A DNA stretch of 64,000 nucleotides from Tethya wilhelma (lineage: Eukaryota; Porifera; Demospongiae; Tethyida; Tethyidae): positions 19,935,010 to 19,999,009 of the forward strand of contig CAXIPT010000002.1 of the NCBI GenBank assembly GCA_964030475.1, in the 5' to 3' direction. Shown here piece by piece: positions 24,892 to 36,279 of the stretch; the first letter of the stretch is position 1, and each line of letters opens with the position of its first letter. The notes beneath the pieces were generated by a model. It had not been told where the DNA came from and searched no databases. It saw only the letters and a program-made list of their open reading frames with translations. The position numbers and the translations under genes are program-made.

Positions 24892-26392
24892 ATGTTTAGG
24901 ACAACAAGACTGTTCCAGTTGAGCCGAGCCGGCTGCAATCTAGCCAGAAGAAGAGCTCTCTCCTTGAGTGCGACAGCTAGACCTGTGTCAGCTTGTAGAC
25001 CACTCAAAAGGAGTGGTGTGTCACCATGGTTGGTTGGGACAGCAGACAGGAGGCTACCAAGTACCTCTCCCTCTGGTTCTTCTTTGCTCTACTTGTCCAG
25101 AGGGTATGCAGGTGTGTTGAGGAGTGAACTGTGTAGATTTTTGTGGTGAATGACCATTTAGTTTGCTTTGTGTATAAATGCCCAGACCTTCCTAAACACA
25201 GAGAAGTGAAGCTTCCTGCCCTTTCTCCTACTATGGAGACAGGTGAGGTTACTATGGAGACATGCATGTACATATACATCATGTTTGTTCCATACAAATG
25301 TCAACACAGGCACGTTAGTTGCCTGGGAGAAAGAAGAAGGAGATGAGCTGTCAGATGGTGATGTCCTGGCTCAGGTTGAAACAGACAAGGCTACAATGGA
25401 CATGGAGACCCCTAGAGAGGGCTACCTGGCAAAGATAGTCATTGCAGCAGGCACAAAGGACATTCCTCTAGGAAAAGTTAGTACTGCCTCTTGAGTCTTC
25501 AACTTCCCTTGTTCACCATCCTATAATAGTCAACACGATTGGGTTACTTGTCTATGGCTGTAATAGTTTGCAATATTTGTTTGTGTGATTGTATTACATT
25601 GTTTGTTTGTCTGCTGTAGATTGTCTGTATCATTGTTGACAAGGAAGAAGATGTGGCTGCTTTCAAGGACTACCAACCCCCAGCCGAAGATGTTTCAGCT
25701 CCACCACCACCACCAGCAGCAGCTGCTGCAGCACCGTCACCAGCTCCACAGCCATCACAGCCTCCACCCCCCACCCCTCCACCACCCTCACAACCACCAC
25801 CAGTAGCGCAGCCCACAATGACGGGACCGGCTGGAAGAGTGTTTGCTAGTCCATTCGCTAAAACATTAGCTGCTGAACAGGGAATTGATCTGCAGGTACC
25901 ATCACACAGCATTTTTTTTCTAGAGGGTTTTCTGGTCCTAAATATCCAGCATTATAATTGAATATACCATGCATTGAAACTTCCCTTGACTGTAAAGATT
26001 GTGGTCATTTTTATCACTTATAGCTTGTGCCATTTTGTGTTCCACTCTCCACTGCAGGGTGTCCAAGGCAGTGGTCCTGGAGGAAGAATTGTGTCTGGTG
26101 ATCTCTCTCAGGCTCAGGCCTCTGCTGCTGTGTCCTCTCCCTCCTTCACTGACATCCAGCTGACCAACATGAGAAAGGTACAGGTCCTACTTCAGTGTCA
26201 TTCTCTTATCACTGACTGTGGCATTAGTTGCTCTGGGATTTTTTTTTGTGTCATTTTAGACAATTGCCAAGCGACTCCTGGAGGCCAAACAGACCATCCC
26301 CCACTACTACCTCACCATTGACGTTGTAATGGAAGACACGCTGAGGTAGTGCATGCCCATGAGCATAGTTTACACACACCCTCACACACATG

Positions 26393-26466
<74 letters not shown>

Positions 26467-26658
26467 NTGCAACATATAATATATTATTTTCATGTTGCAT
26501 GTTGCATGTTGCATGTTGGTAGGTATTTGGTAGCCAATAAGCATAATAGGCAACTTGAGAAGCATAATAGGCAGATTTTGGGACATAATTGGGCCATTTT
26601 TTGAGCATAAAAGAAAAGAAAAATAGGCAGAGTCTAGAGCATAATCTATCAAGGCCTA

Positions 26659-26689
<31 letters not shown>

Positions 26690-29600
26690 CATAGTCTTCG
26701 CAAGCAGCTCAATGATGATAGCAATGGAGAGTACAAGCTCTCGGTAAACGATTTTCTCATCAAGGCCTCGGCTCTTGCCATGAAGAAGGTCCCTGAGGTG
26801 AACTCCTCTTGGTTCGACACCTACATCAGACAGTACAACAATGTGGATGTCAGTGTGGCAGTCAGCACTGAGGGGGGGCTTATCACACCTATAGTATTTG
26901 GTGCCGAAGTCAAGGTATGTGTGCTTCGTCATGAAGATCACCTGGATAGAGCGTAATGATGTCATGATGACTTCATCCATATAGGGATTGAGGGCTATTA
27001 GTGCCGATGTAGCTGAGTTAGCAGAGAAGGCAAGGAGTGGCAAACTGCAACCTCAGGAGTACCAGGGAGGTACCTTCACCATCTCCAACCTAGGGATGTT
27101 TGGAATCAAACAGTTTACAGCTGTCATCAACCCTCCCCAGGTACACACACACACACACACACACATCGCAATCCATCTTGTTTGCTTTCTTTATACGATT
27201 TGGCCATAGCATTTCCTATCACTTCTTTTTCCTTTTCATAATTCTAAACTAAAATCTGCATTAAAAAAAACATTGAAAAAATGTAATAGCTAGAAAATAG
27301 GCATGGCCATATTGTAAAAGATAAACAAACAAGAAAGGAATTAATGATTGACTGAGGGGCTCATTTCATTTCTGTGGGCCATATGTTCATATTCCTGGCT
27401 TTCCTAGCTCAATAACACTGTAAACACTGGAATGAGCTATTATTATTATTATTATTATTATTACCTCTACTTACAATAATTATGGGGTGGAATCAGAGCT
27501 GGGCACACAATGGTCTGATGCCACCATCATGTCGGACACAGTACTGCATGTACCTTATCCCACCCTGGTACACTCCACTGGCATTGCACGTGATCTATCC
27601 AGCTTGGATGAGACAGGTGGAGTTGGATATCCCATTGTGCCCAGCCTAGGTCACAAAACAAGAACTAGCTTTCTGCTAATTTTGCTTGAACAAAATTCTA
27701 ACAGAACCAGGGCCTAGGGAAGGTGAGATAATAAAACACCACTCAAACCACAGGTATTTTATGCCATCAACAAGGTACGTACACTGAATTGAGGCCAATG
27801 TGCATGCACAGTGCAGGCCAATCAATTTTAGCCCACGTATTTGGGGCAAGCTTGAGCAAGCCCCACAAAAACGTTGCAACTGAAGGTAGTGCTGTTGTTG
27901 ACCAGCTACATCTCATTGTCTGCACCTAGAAAGTTGTCTTTCTCTCTTATCAGGTGTTTCTCTATCTCTGTACACTCTGTGTATCTTTCTCTTAGCCATT
28001 CAAGGCTTCTACATGCACTCTGAATAATTATTATTATTTTTAATAGATTATCTAATTTGAATATGTGGAATGTTGACCATGTATATGTACATACAAGTCC
28101 AGAAATTTATTATTAGAGAGACCACTCCTGAGAGAGATGCTTGGTGTTCATACGATTTTACTCTTGACACATCTCTCTCACTCTCTCTCTGCTTGCTTGA
28201 ACTCCGTCTCTTAGATCAGCAAGACCATGTAATGACTCAAATTGAGCATTCTTCTCCACTCTTTTATGCACTACACTAAAGTCTATTCGCGTTCACTTGA
28301 GCCTTCAAAATTTCTTCATAACTTGGCCATATATCTATGAATTGCGCTATTTTAGATACCATTCAATTGCAAATTTCACGTAGATTTGTTTGATGCTTTT
28401 TAAAAAGCGCTACCCCTTACCATTCAAAAGTTACACGTATGCCCCATACATAAAGTGCAGACATTCCATTAACCACAAATGCAGAAAAGTAGTAAAACCA
28501 CACTACTTCCTGGGCTCAAGTGCACATGAATAGGCTTTAGCCTCATTCCCAGGCCAAGAACAAGTATAATATTATATGTATTGCCATGCGTGGGTGCCAT
28601 TCTGGTAACCAGCACTTCAGAGTGTAGGGATTCTGGTCACGTTTGATATAGAACTTTCCCTCTAGTATGCAATACAGTTGATTGTTTACACAGAAAGTGC
28701 ATGTGACTGTGATTACATTACAAATGGTCAAAAGTGCTAAAGCTGTGCACCTGTCTGCACGTATATGTACACATTTTTTTATACCTGTATAATATCTACT
28801 TGTGTTAGTATGTTGATACACTCCTGGTTGATTCCTCTTGATAGTCTTGTATGGAGAAGTTTGAATGATCTCCCTCATTGTACTGCCATGGGTTGATAAT
28901 TCGGTCTGGAAGAGAGTTGTCAAGATCCTCTTCCAACTCCCACCAACTGTAGCCTTGTCTCCAAGCTCTGAGCCTCTGAATGAACTCCTTACCCCACTTT
29001 CTGTGGGAGACGATCCAGTGTATAGTGATACAAGTGATGTATAGTAGAGGAATAGTTGTACTAACTGTCACAAAGATAACTAGAGGTAGGTACATTTCTG
29101 GTTCCTTTATAGATGCAGTATTCATTCCAGCTATTGAACCGTAGAGTAAAGTGAGACATATCAGAAATGATCCATTAATCTTTGTGTACTGAGCCAGTTC
29201 TCGCTTGAAAGGTTGAACATTGAATAGCAGTAGTAGAAATGTCAACAAAACAAGAATTGAAATTTCAAAATACAGTGATCCGAGTGTTCCCATGTAAACA
29301 AAGAATATTATTATTCTGTAAATAAAGAATACTGCAGCAAACCATCGACAGTCACGTGTCCCTGGCTCAGTTCCATCTTTGTAGCATCCCTGGAAGGAGT
29401 CAACAAACGTGTGTAAGATGTGCCACCTGATGGGGAAGCAGTTGAGAAACTTCTGGAACCAACAAAAAGGGTACAACAACAGAACAGCTGTTGGAATGAT
29501 GATGAATATCAGGAGAACTGTGAGGGCCAGGATTGCATAAGGCAAGTGCTCCTTTCCAAAGTACTTGATAGTTCCATCATAGTAGAGAACATAAGAGCTC

Positions 29601-32600
29601 TTGTTAGAATTTAACTCATAAAGACGAGTTGGAATTAGAAGATCAAACGACACACTAATAAACTTCATATATGCTAGTAGGAAGAATGTAGCATAAGCAT
29701 CGATGACTGATGTGCGACTGTCCCAGTTCCTTCGAAAGAATGTAAAAATGAAACGAAATGGCTTCCAAATGAGTACCACTACTCTGAAGTTGTGGTCGTG
29801 CAGTTCGATCATGATATAAGATATGATGATAAGGACCAGAGGGTACACTGCTATACCATAGTTCAGAGCCAGAGTCTGGAGGGTGGTTGTCTGGAGACAA
29901 ATATTTTCGGATAAAAATGTACGAAAAAAGTCAAGATTCCAAATGCCATACAAAGCAAGTACTACTTTTATTAGTATTATTTTAATTGGCTTTTCCCCAG
30001 CAGCTTTCAATGCAACTCGACAGAATGCTGGAATCGACACTATTTGACTGTATAGCACGAATCCATGTAAATGAGAAGTGTTGGCGTTGATTTTAAAGAA
30101 GAGAACTAGGAAGTAGAAAATGGTGAGGGGGCCATATGCTATAAGTAAGTACTTCCAAACGTTCCCTACAAGTTCTCCATCAGGACATGGTACACATTTG
30201 AGGTCAAAAGAGTAAGCTGGTAGATAGTGGCTGTCGTTGCACTGTCCACAGAGTACTCCAACTCTGTTGAGTCCATCACACATGTACGTGTTTAGATTAC
30301 TACTATTTGGAGGTAATTGGTTGTAGACATGATTCGAGACTACTCTTTCACAGTTGTAAAAGCAAGCACCAAGATATGTTCTGTTTTGTTGTTCATCGGT
30401 AGTCACACAGAAACAGTCCAACACTGATGAGGATATATTTTGATTGTTGCATCTGATTTTATTGCCATGTGTCTTTCCACACTTGCAAGAGTTAGTATCA
30501 GGACTGCAATAGAACCATGGTGGACAATCTCTATCGTTTGTACAATTCTGTGATCTTGGAAGATGTTTGTCTTTCGATACCAATTCATGAAACCTCTCAT
30601 CATTCTCCTTGTAATTTAACTCTTCATTTCTAGTAGCTATGAGTTTCTTATCGAAATGAACATCAGCTGCCAAATCGTATTTGATAGAGTTTTCTGGCGA
30701 TCCCTCGCTGTGGGAGGCTACAGCAATGGAATACAGTGTGAAGTAAATCTGAACTAACTGAATACTCTTCCTGTTGGTACACATTTTGGTAGGTATGCAG
30801 ATCAGTTCACTGAGTCTGAGTCTCTGTAGTAAACTGTTGAAATTCTGGAAGTCAGACCAGGCTAGCTAGAAACTTATAGACCTTATGCAATTACGTCACA
30901 ATTTTCATAGCAACACCGGATGCGTTGCTAACTGCCGCCATTTTGAAGGGCAAAAAAAATAATGGCTGACATACGGAGAGCAGACGAATCGTTGCTTTAC
31001 AAGTTCACTGATAGTGCTCTTTGTATGATTAGGCATCTTTTGTGGTTCACAGCTACCGAGACAGAATATAGCTAGCTCAGAGCGTGGAAGCAGCAGTACC
31101 AACCACGCGACGAAGATTATGATACAGAGCAAAGAACTACAATTTTTGTCACCGTCTGCTAGCTGTTTTAGCTGCCGCTGCTCAAAGATCACTTTGCAAG
31201 TCTATAGGCCTCTCTGAGTGAAGGCAATCGAGCGTATGTTAGTTGACTGTCTCCAGGGTTTTACTGCAAAAATTCTTCGAAGAAGCTGTCACTTTCCTGC
31301 ATTGCTGCTGTACTTCCACGCTAAATTTGCCCTTCAAAATGGCGGCGTTAGCAACGCATGCGCGGTTTCTAAGTTGTGACGTCAATTGCATAAGGTCTAT
31401 AGCCCGAGGGATATGTATTTTAGCCTCCGCGTATACATATACCGCGCGCGCCCCGCCCGCGCGCGCGCAGTGTCATCCTATCACGTGCCTCATGTAGAGC
31501 GCGCGCATGCAGCGTATACGTACGCGTAAGCTTGAAGCAGATCGATGCATAAATAAATACGTCACGTAGTCATATTATCTATGATCGATGCAAATGAATT
31601 TATTACAATTAATGCTGCCCATTCCTACAATAACAATTTACTACTTGGATAATAATTATTGCTGCTTATCCCCTACAGTCCTGTATCCTAGCTGTGGGTG
31701 CAACTGAGAAGAGAGTCATTGAAGATAAGACCACCAACAGAGGGTATGGGATTGAAGATTATGGCTAGAGAGAGAATTTAGTAGCTATGGTTTTGTTTTT
31801 GTGTGTCTCTAGGAGTCGTTTGTCTGATGTGATGACGGTGACTCTCAGTTGTGATCACAGAGTGGTGGATGGAGCGGTAGGAGCCCAGTGGTTGAAGGCC
31901 TTCAAATCTCTCCTAGAGAAACCACATACCANAAGCATCGATGACTGATGTGCGACTGTCCCAGTTCCTTCGAAAGAATGTAAAAATGAAACGAAATGGC
32001 TTCCAAATGAGTACCACTACTCTGAAGTTGTGGTCGTGCAGTTCGATCATGATATAAGATATGATGATAAGGACCAGAGGGTACACTGCTATACCATAGT
32101 CCAGAGCCAGAGTCTGGAGGGTGGTTGTCTGGAGACAAATATTTTCGGATAAAAATGTACGAAAAAAGTCAAGATTCCAAATGCCATACAAGGCAAGTAC
32201 TACTTTTATCAGTATTATTTTAATTGGCTTTTCCCCAGCAGCTTTCAATGCAACTCGACAGAATGCTGGAATTGACACTATTTGACTGTATAGCACGAAT
32301 CCATGTAAATGAGAAGTGTTGGCATTGATTTTAAAGAAGAGAACTAGGAAGTAGAAAATGGTGAGGGGGCCATACGCTATAAGTAAGTACTTCCAAACGT
32401 TCCCTGCAAGTGCTCCATCAGGACATGGTACACATTTGAGGTTAAAAGAGTAAGCTGGTAGATAGTGGCTGTCGTTGCACTGTCCACAGAGTACTCCAAC
32501 TCTGTTGAGTCCATCACACATGTACGTGTTTAGATTACTAATATTTGGGGGTAATTGGTTGTAGACATGATTCGAGACTACTCTTTCACAGTTGTAAAAG

Positions 32601-33611
32601 CAAGCACCAAGATATGTTCTGTTTTGTTGTTCATCGGTAGTCACACAGAAACAGTCTAACACTGATGAGGATATATTTTGATTGTTGCATCTGATTTTAT
32701 TGCCATGTGTCTTTCCACACTTGCAAGAGTTAGTATCAGGACTGCAGTAGAACCATGGTGGACAATCTCTATCGTTTGTACAATTCCGTGATCTTGGAAG
32801 ATGTTTGTCTTTCGATACCAATTCATGAAACCTCTCATCATTCTCCTTGTAATTTAACTCTTCATTTCTAGTAGCTATGAGTTTCTTATCGAAATGAACA
32901 TCAGCTGCCAAATTGTATTTGATAGAGTTTTCTGGCGATCCCTCGCTGTGGGAGGCTACAGCAATGGAATACAATGTGAAGTAAATCTGAACTAACTGAA
33001 TACTCTTCCTGTTGGTACACATTTTGGTACACATGCAGATCAGTTCACTGAGTCTGAGTCTCTGTAGTAAACTGTTGAAATTCTGGAAGTCAGACCAGGC
33101 TACCTAGAAGCTTATAGCCCGAGGGATATCCACGTATTAGCCTCCGCGTATATACGTATACGCGCGTACCGCGCCCCGCGCGCGCGCAGTGTCATCCTAT
33201 CACGTGCCTCATGTAGAGCGCGCGCGCATGCAGCGCAGCGTACGCATATCCGCATGAAGCAGATCGTTAATGCTGCCCATTCCTACAGTAACACCTAATT
33301 ATTACTACTTGGATAATAATTATTGCTGCTTATCCCCTACAGTCCTGTATCCTAGCTGTGGGTGCAACTGAGAAGAGAGTCATTGAAGATAAGACCACCA
33401 ACAGAGGGTATGGGATTGAAGATAATACAGTAGCTAGAGAGAGAATTTAGTAGCTATGGTTTTGTTTTTGTGTGTCTCTAGGAGTCGTTTGTCTGATGTG
33501 ATGACAGTGACTCTCAGTTGTGATCACAGAGTGGTGGATGGAGCGGTAGGAGCCCAGTGGTTGAAGGCCTTCAAATCCCTCCTAGAGAAACCACATACCA
33601 TGCTACTTTAG
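24892..33611 (+). CDS. DLAT: Dihydrolipoyllysine acetyltransferase, pyruvate dehydrogenase E2
   Basis: Exons 24892-25111, 25186-25242, 25310-25476, 25620-25895, 26058-26177, 26260-26345, 26695-26914, 26985-27140, 33343-33407 and 33482-33611 join in frame to 498 aa. The N-terminus is an Arg/Ser-rich mitochondrial presequence. One lipoyl domain is present, with the lipoylated Lys in ETDKATM (human DLAT has two). A Pro/Ala-rich linker and the E1/E3-binding domain ([23 protein letters not shown]) follow. The catalytic domain ends with the active-site block [10 protein letters not shown] and TMLL. The enzyme transfers acetyl from lipoyl to CoA in the mitochondrial PDH complex. The last two exons are also assembled at 31679-31743 and 31813-31931, where the copy is cut by an N. 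The 4.5-6.2 kb last-but-two intron contains an antisense gene. Confidence 0.95.
26396..26694. repeat. CA microsatellites around a single-N join in a DLAT intron
   Basis: A CA run ends at the N at 26467. Three direct CATGTTG units follow near 26491-26517, and a second CA run sits at 26660-26686 next to the acceptor. The join does not touch exons and the flanking DLAT exons are in frame with each other, so this gap is probably local. Confidence 0.85.
27141..28804. other. DLAT intron segment without recognisable gene
   Basis: Holds an ATT microsatellite near 27438-27463 and AT-rich sequence. Short open frames show no domain signature. It leads into the 3' end of the nested antisense gene. Confidence 0.6.
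28805..30784 (-). CDS. Multi-pass membrane protein with Cys-rich ectodomain, nested in DLAT intron
   Basis: A single uninterrupted frame of 659 aa. A hydrophobic N-terminal segment ([12 protein letters not shown]) acts as a likely signal peptide. About 190 extracellular residues follow with many Cys and N-glycosylation sites, including [17 protein letters not shown] and the motif [19 protein letters not shown] then LKCVPCP. Nine to ten hydrophobic segments follow from about residue 205, for example [19 protein letters not shown] and [19 protein letters not shown]. The cytoplasmic tail is short, acidic and Ser-rich. The LCGQC-then-CVPCP block before a multi-pass domain recalls a large intronless protein family of sponges with no known function; that is recollection, not a search. 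It could be a receptor or channel. It lies antisense inside a DLAT intron, and its 5' half is assembled a second time at 31933-33034. Confidence 0.85.
   Translation of the reverse strand: MCTNRKSIQLVQIYFTLYSIAVASHSEGSPENSIKYDLAADVHFDKKLIATRNEELNYKENDERFHELVSKDKHLPRSQNCTNDRDCPPWFYCSPDTNSCKCGKTHGNKIRCNNQNISSSVLDCFCVTTDEQQNRTYLGACFYNCERVVSNHVYNQLPPNSSNLNTYMCDGLNRVGVLCGQCNDSHYLPAYSFDLKCVPCPDGELVGNVWKYLLIAYGPLTIFYFLVLFFKINANTSHLHGFVLYSQIVSIPAFCRVALKAAGEKPIKIILIKVVLALYGIWNLDFFRTFLSENICLQTTTLQTLALNYGIAVYPLVLIIISYIMIELHDHNFRVVVLIWKPFRFIFTFFRRNWDSRTSVIDAYATFFLLAYMKFISVSFDLLIPTRLYELNSNKSSYVLYYDGTIKYFGKEHLPYAILALTVLLIFIIIPTAVLLLYPFCWFQKFLNCFPIRWHILHTFVDSFQGCYKDGTEPGTRDCRWFAAVFFIYRIIIFFVYMGTLGSLYFEISILVLLTFLLLLFNVQPFKRELAQYTKINGSFLICLTLLYGSIAGMNTASIKEPEMYLPLVIFVTVSTTIPLLYITCITIHWIVSHRKWGKEFIQRLRAWRQGYSWWELEEDLDNSLPDRIINPWQYNEGDHSNFSIQDYQEESTRSVSTY
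29694..31931. repeat. Duplicated block, copy 1 (nested gene 5' half plus DLAT 3' exons)
   Basis: Matches 31933-33599 at about 98-99% apart from one 519-bp insertion (30879-31397) and small indels. It includes the 5' part of the membrane-protein gene, its GC-rich upstream region (31441-31510) and DLAT exons 31679-31743 and 31813-31931. It stops at the N inside the final DLAT exon, ten bases short of the stop. Confidence 0.9.
30879..31397. mobile_element. 519-bp inverted-repeat (MITE-like) element, absent from the other copy
   Basis: Begins GACCTTATGCAATTACGTCA and ends with the near-complement. The arms stay similar for about 80 bp, through GTTGCTAAC and CCGCCATTTTGAAGGGCAAA. It is flanked by TATA on both sides. 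The second copy of the region (near 33110-33116) has a single TATA with no element, which is the empty site. No coding capacity. Confidence 0.88.
31932..31932. other. Single-N assembly join
   Basis: Left of the N is the last DLAT exon; right of it is the middle of the nested antisense gene. The two flanks are not adjacent in either duplicate copy, so the join is artificial. Confidence 0.9.
31933..33034 (-). other. Second assembled copy of the nested membrane-protein gene, 5' half
   Basis: Encodes the first 365 or so residues of the 28805-30784 protein, with a few substitutions (for example LPRSRNC for LPRSQNC, and PDGALAG for PDGELVG) and an alternative upstream Met ([10 protein letters not shown]). 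It breaks at the N and has no 3' half. Best read as the other haplotype of the same gene, not a second gene. Confidence 0.85.
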
Positions 33612-33883
33612 TTCATGTTCTTACAAAGATGGTATATTGTCTCCAAGATGTCTATTGTTATTGTCTTACATGTATACATTATTATATAGACACTGGTATA
33701 GAATTACTAGTCTCTCACATAGCATTTTGCATCCACTGTACGTATAGAGTCATGACATTCTATTTGTTGGATATTGTTGATAGTCTCACAATCCTCTCCA
33801 TATTCGTTCACTTTTTGTACATTGATAACAACATTAGGTTGATATATATACAGACGTTAGTTCGCCTTCTGCACCACAATATT

Positions 33884-35377
33884 TCAATCACCACTAACAT
33901 AACTGTCGTAGTAATCCACTATAGTCATCCATGGCTTTCGGCGTTTTAATTCTCTTAACTTCTCGTCGTCAATCAAGGGGCACTGAACCAGTCCCAGGTA
34001 CCTCAGTCGTGGTAGGGTTGTTGCCTCGATGATACAGGCTATTCCATTGCTTTGGATGACCCTTAGCCCACTGAGTGTGAGAGAGGTCAAGTCACGACAG
34101 TGGAGGGCCACTGCTTCCAACCCTATGTCTGTGATCTCCCAGCACCAAGAGAGATCGAGGGAAGAGAGATGTGGAAAGGTCTCAGCTAGTTTTATCACAG
34201 CATTGTCCTTCAGGTCTATGCACTGGATTATGGCCAGGTCTTTCATGTGGGGTGCATCAATTGGAGAGCATTGCTTGAAGCTATTAAATAGTCTTTCAAA
34301 TCCTTCGCAAGTGAACCCTCCGCCCTGTTTCAATTTCAGTGTATGTAGTTGCTTCAGTTCTGCAAAACACTCGAGTGAATAATCTGTCAACAGAGAGCAG
34401 AATGAAATGCTGAGCATTTGCAAATTAGGAACGAGCTCCTTGATAATCTTTGATGTTTTGTCTGTCAGGATCTCTCCATCCAGCGACAGAGACACAAGAG
34501 AAGGACAAGCATCAAGAATCCCTATCACACCATCATCACCAAGGTCATCAACACCAGTGCCATCCAAATTGAGCACACGTAGTGATTTCAAACATTCACG
34601 AAAGTTGGGATTTCTTCGGCACTCGAACACAGCTAGGTTGTCTATTGTTGGACAGTAGAAAAGACTTAGCTCTGTGTAGTGCATCAGGCGGTTGGTGAAC
34701 AAATATTGAAATTGCTTGTTACGAAAACTAGGGGTATCTCCACAGTGGAAAGATTTCAGTGTTTTGTAGCAACCATTGATAATATGAGGTATACATTCGA
34801 GATAGTCCTCAGGGCAGTTCAACAATGATACTTGATTGAGGTGCTGGAATTGTGTCCATGTTTTCACACCAAGAAACTCACTTAAGTTTTCGTAACTCAA
34901 TTTTGTATCTTCGAGTCTGCGCCCCATCAGAACAAGAGACTTGATGTGTGGATGGAGATGAACTATAGTGGGCAGAATGAGAGGTGAATGGGTGTTGATC
35001 ATGGCTCTGCTCAGCTCAGGGATTTCAACCACAAACTCTTCCCAAAGGTTAGAATCATTGCTCAGTCTATTCCACCTCTTACAGACAAGCATACATGTGC
35101 ATAGCTCACACTGCTCCAGGTAGCCAAAGATTTCGAGCAGCAGCTCATCTGGTAGCCACTCCATCATTCTAGTCTGGACACCAGACCCTTTCTTGCTAGG
35201 TTTTAGGGGGGTGGGGAATAGGCTCTGCAGACTACCATTCTGTGTTGACTGGCTAGCCACGCCTACTTTTGTGCGCATGCTCAGTAGGCATATGAGAGAT
35301 TGCATAGCACGTGGTCTTTCTTGTGCAATTTTCTCATTCGTGTGTTTGTACCTTTTGGTGGAACAGTGTTTGTTCAT
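33884..35377 (-). CDS. F-box and leucine-rich-repeat protein
   Basis: An intronless frame of 497 aa. An F-box lies at about residues 73-115 (WLPDELLLEIFGYLEQCELC, then LVCKRWNRLSNDSNLWEEF). About ten irregular leucine-rich repeats follow, including the Cys-containing type (LSSLDLSWCWEITDIGLEAV and RLRYLGLVQCPLIDDEKL). This is the architecture of FBXL substrate receptors of SCF ubiquitin ligases: the F-box binds Skp1 and the LRRs select the target. I cannot assign a specific FBXL subfamily. The first 70 residues are basic and low in pattern; the real start could be a later Met such as MMEWLPDEL. The gene is head-to-head with RPLP1. Confidence 0.85.
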   Translation of the reverse strand: MNKHCSTKRYKHTNEKIAQERPRAMQSLICLLSMRTKVGVASQSTQNGSLQSLFPTPLKPSKKGSGVQTRMMEWLPDELLLEIFGYLEQCELCTCMLVCKRWNRLSNDSNLWEEFVVEIPELSRAMINTHSPLILPTIVHLHPHIKSLVLMGRRLEDTKLSYENLSEFLGVKTWTQFQHLNQVSLLNCPEDYLECIPHIINGCYKTLKSFHCGDTPSFRNKQFQYLFTNRLMHYTELSLFYCPTIDNLAVFECRRNPNFRECLKSLRVLNLDGTGVDDLGDDGVIGILDACPSLVSLSLDGEILTDKTSKIIKELVPNLQMLSISFCSLLTDYSLECFAELKQLHTLKLKQGGGFTCEGFERLFNSFKQCSPIDAPHMKDLAIIQCIDLKDNAVIKLAETFPHLSSLDLSWCWEITDIGLEAVALHCRDLTSLTLSGLRVIQSNGIACIIEATTLPRLRYLGLVQCPLIDDEKLRELKRRKPWMTIVDYYDSYVSGD

Positions 35378-35439
35378 ATTCGCTAAGGCCTGTTGGGCGA
35401 CTTACACTTTTCCTCCGCTTCATTTGAAGAACAACTGAA
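35378..35439. promoter_or_regulatory. Bidirectional promoter with pyrimidine-rich start for RPLP1
   Basis: Sixty-two bases separate the F-box start codon (minus) from the RPLP1 start codon (plus). The tract CTTACACTTTTCCTCCGCTT resembles a TOP-type initiation site of ribosomal protein genes. If the F-box gene really starts at a later Met, its promoter could overlap its own annotated 5' codons. Confidence 0.6.
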
Positions 35440-36069
35440 ATGTCTGACAACGAACTAGCCTGTGTCTACAGCGCCCTCATCCTCCACGATGCCGGGGTCA
35501 ACATCACCGTGAGTTCCTTCATTTCTCTCTCTCACTAACTTTAAAGAAGTTGTTTAAACTTTCCTATGTAAATAAACACTTTCATTACAGGCAGAGAAGA
35601 TCACAGCTCTGATCAAAGCTGCTGGAGTTCAAGTAGAACCAATCTGGCCCAGTCTCTTTGCTCGAGCCCTTGATGGTGAGTAGATCTTTATTATAATATC
35701 ACAGAATAATGGTTTTCTCTATATACTCTTCATATGTATGTCACATCCTTATAGTGAAGGTACCTGGTGATCCTGTATGTTGTCACAAAATAATTTTATG
35801 TATGTTGTTACCTGTAGGTAAGGATATTGGTGCTCTAATCACTAATGTTGGGTCTGGTGTGGCAGCTGCTCCAGCCGCTGGTGGTGGTGGCGGAGGCCAG
35901 GCAGAGGAGACCAAAGAGGAAGAGAAGAAAGAGGAGAAGAAGGAAGAGAGTGAGGAGGAATCAGATGACGATATGGGATTTGGTGAGTCCATGGTGAATT
36001 GGTCTGCATTTAGTGGATGTGTCGTCATCATGTGTTTTTCATTCTGTACATGTAGGTCTCTTTGACTAG
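35440..36069 (+). CDS. RPLP1: 60S acidic ribosomal protein P1
   Basis: Four exons (35440-35508, 35591-35675, 35818-35982 and 36056-36069) join in frame to 110 aa, close to the usual 110-115. The N-terminal helical domain carries [16 protein letters not shown] and [20 protein letters not shown]. An Ala/Gly hinge follows, then an acidic Lys/Glu tail ending in the conserved DDDMGFGLFD. The protein is part of the ribosomal stalk that recruits translation factors. The final exon encodes only the last codons. Confidence 0.97.
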
Positions 36070-36279
36070 ATTCATGTGCAAAAGGAGTGACTCTCGTTTT
36101 GTATTCACTAAGTGCTGTATTGTATTTTATGATGTTACCATTTGGTCGTTAATGTTGAAAGCTAGATATTAGCAATAAGTGAGTGGTGGTGTACTTGACG
36201 ACCTTTACTAGAAACTTGAAAAAAGGCGACGCTGAGTGCAAGTCTCTTCGCTTGCTGTCTTATTCTCAAGTGTCGTACA

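Noticed and set aside
31433..31510. CpG-rich CGCGCG stretch as a CpG island or RNA gene
   Set aside because: Short alternating CG/GC tracts, repeated in the second haplotype copy at 33160-33230. It is probably the upstream region of the nested gene; no RNA fold is evident.
28805..33034. Two separate membrane-protein genes in tandem
   Set aside because: The second lacks a 3' half, starts at an N, and its flanks duplicate DLAT exons; allelic duplication explains it better.
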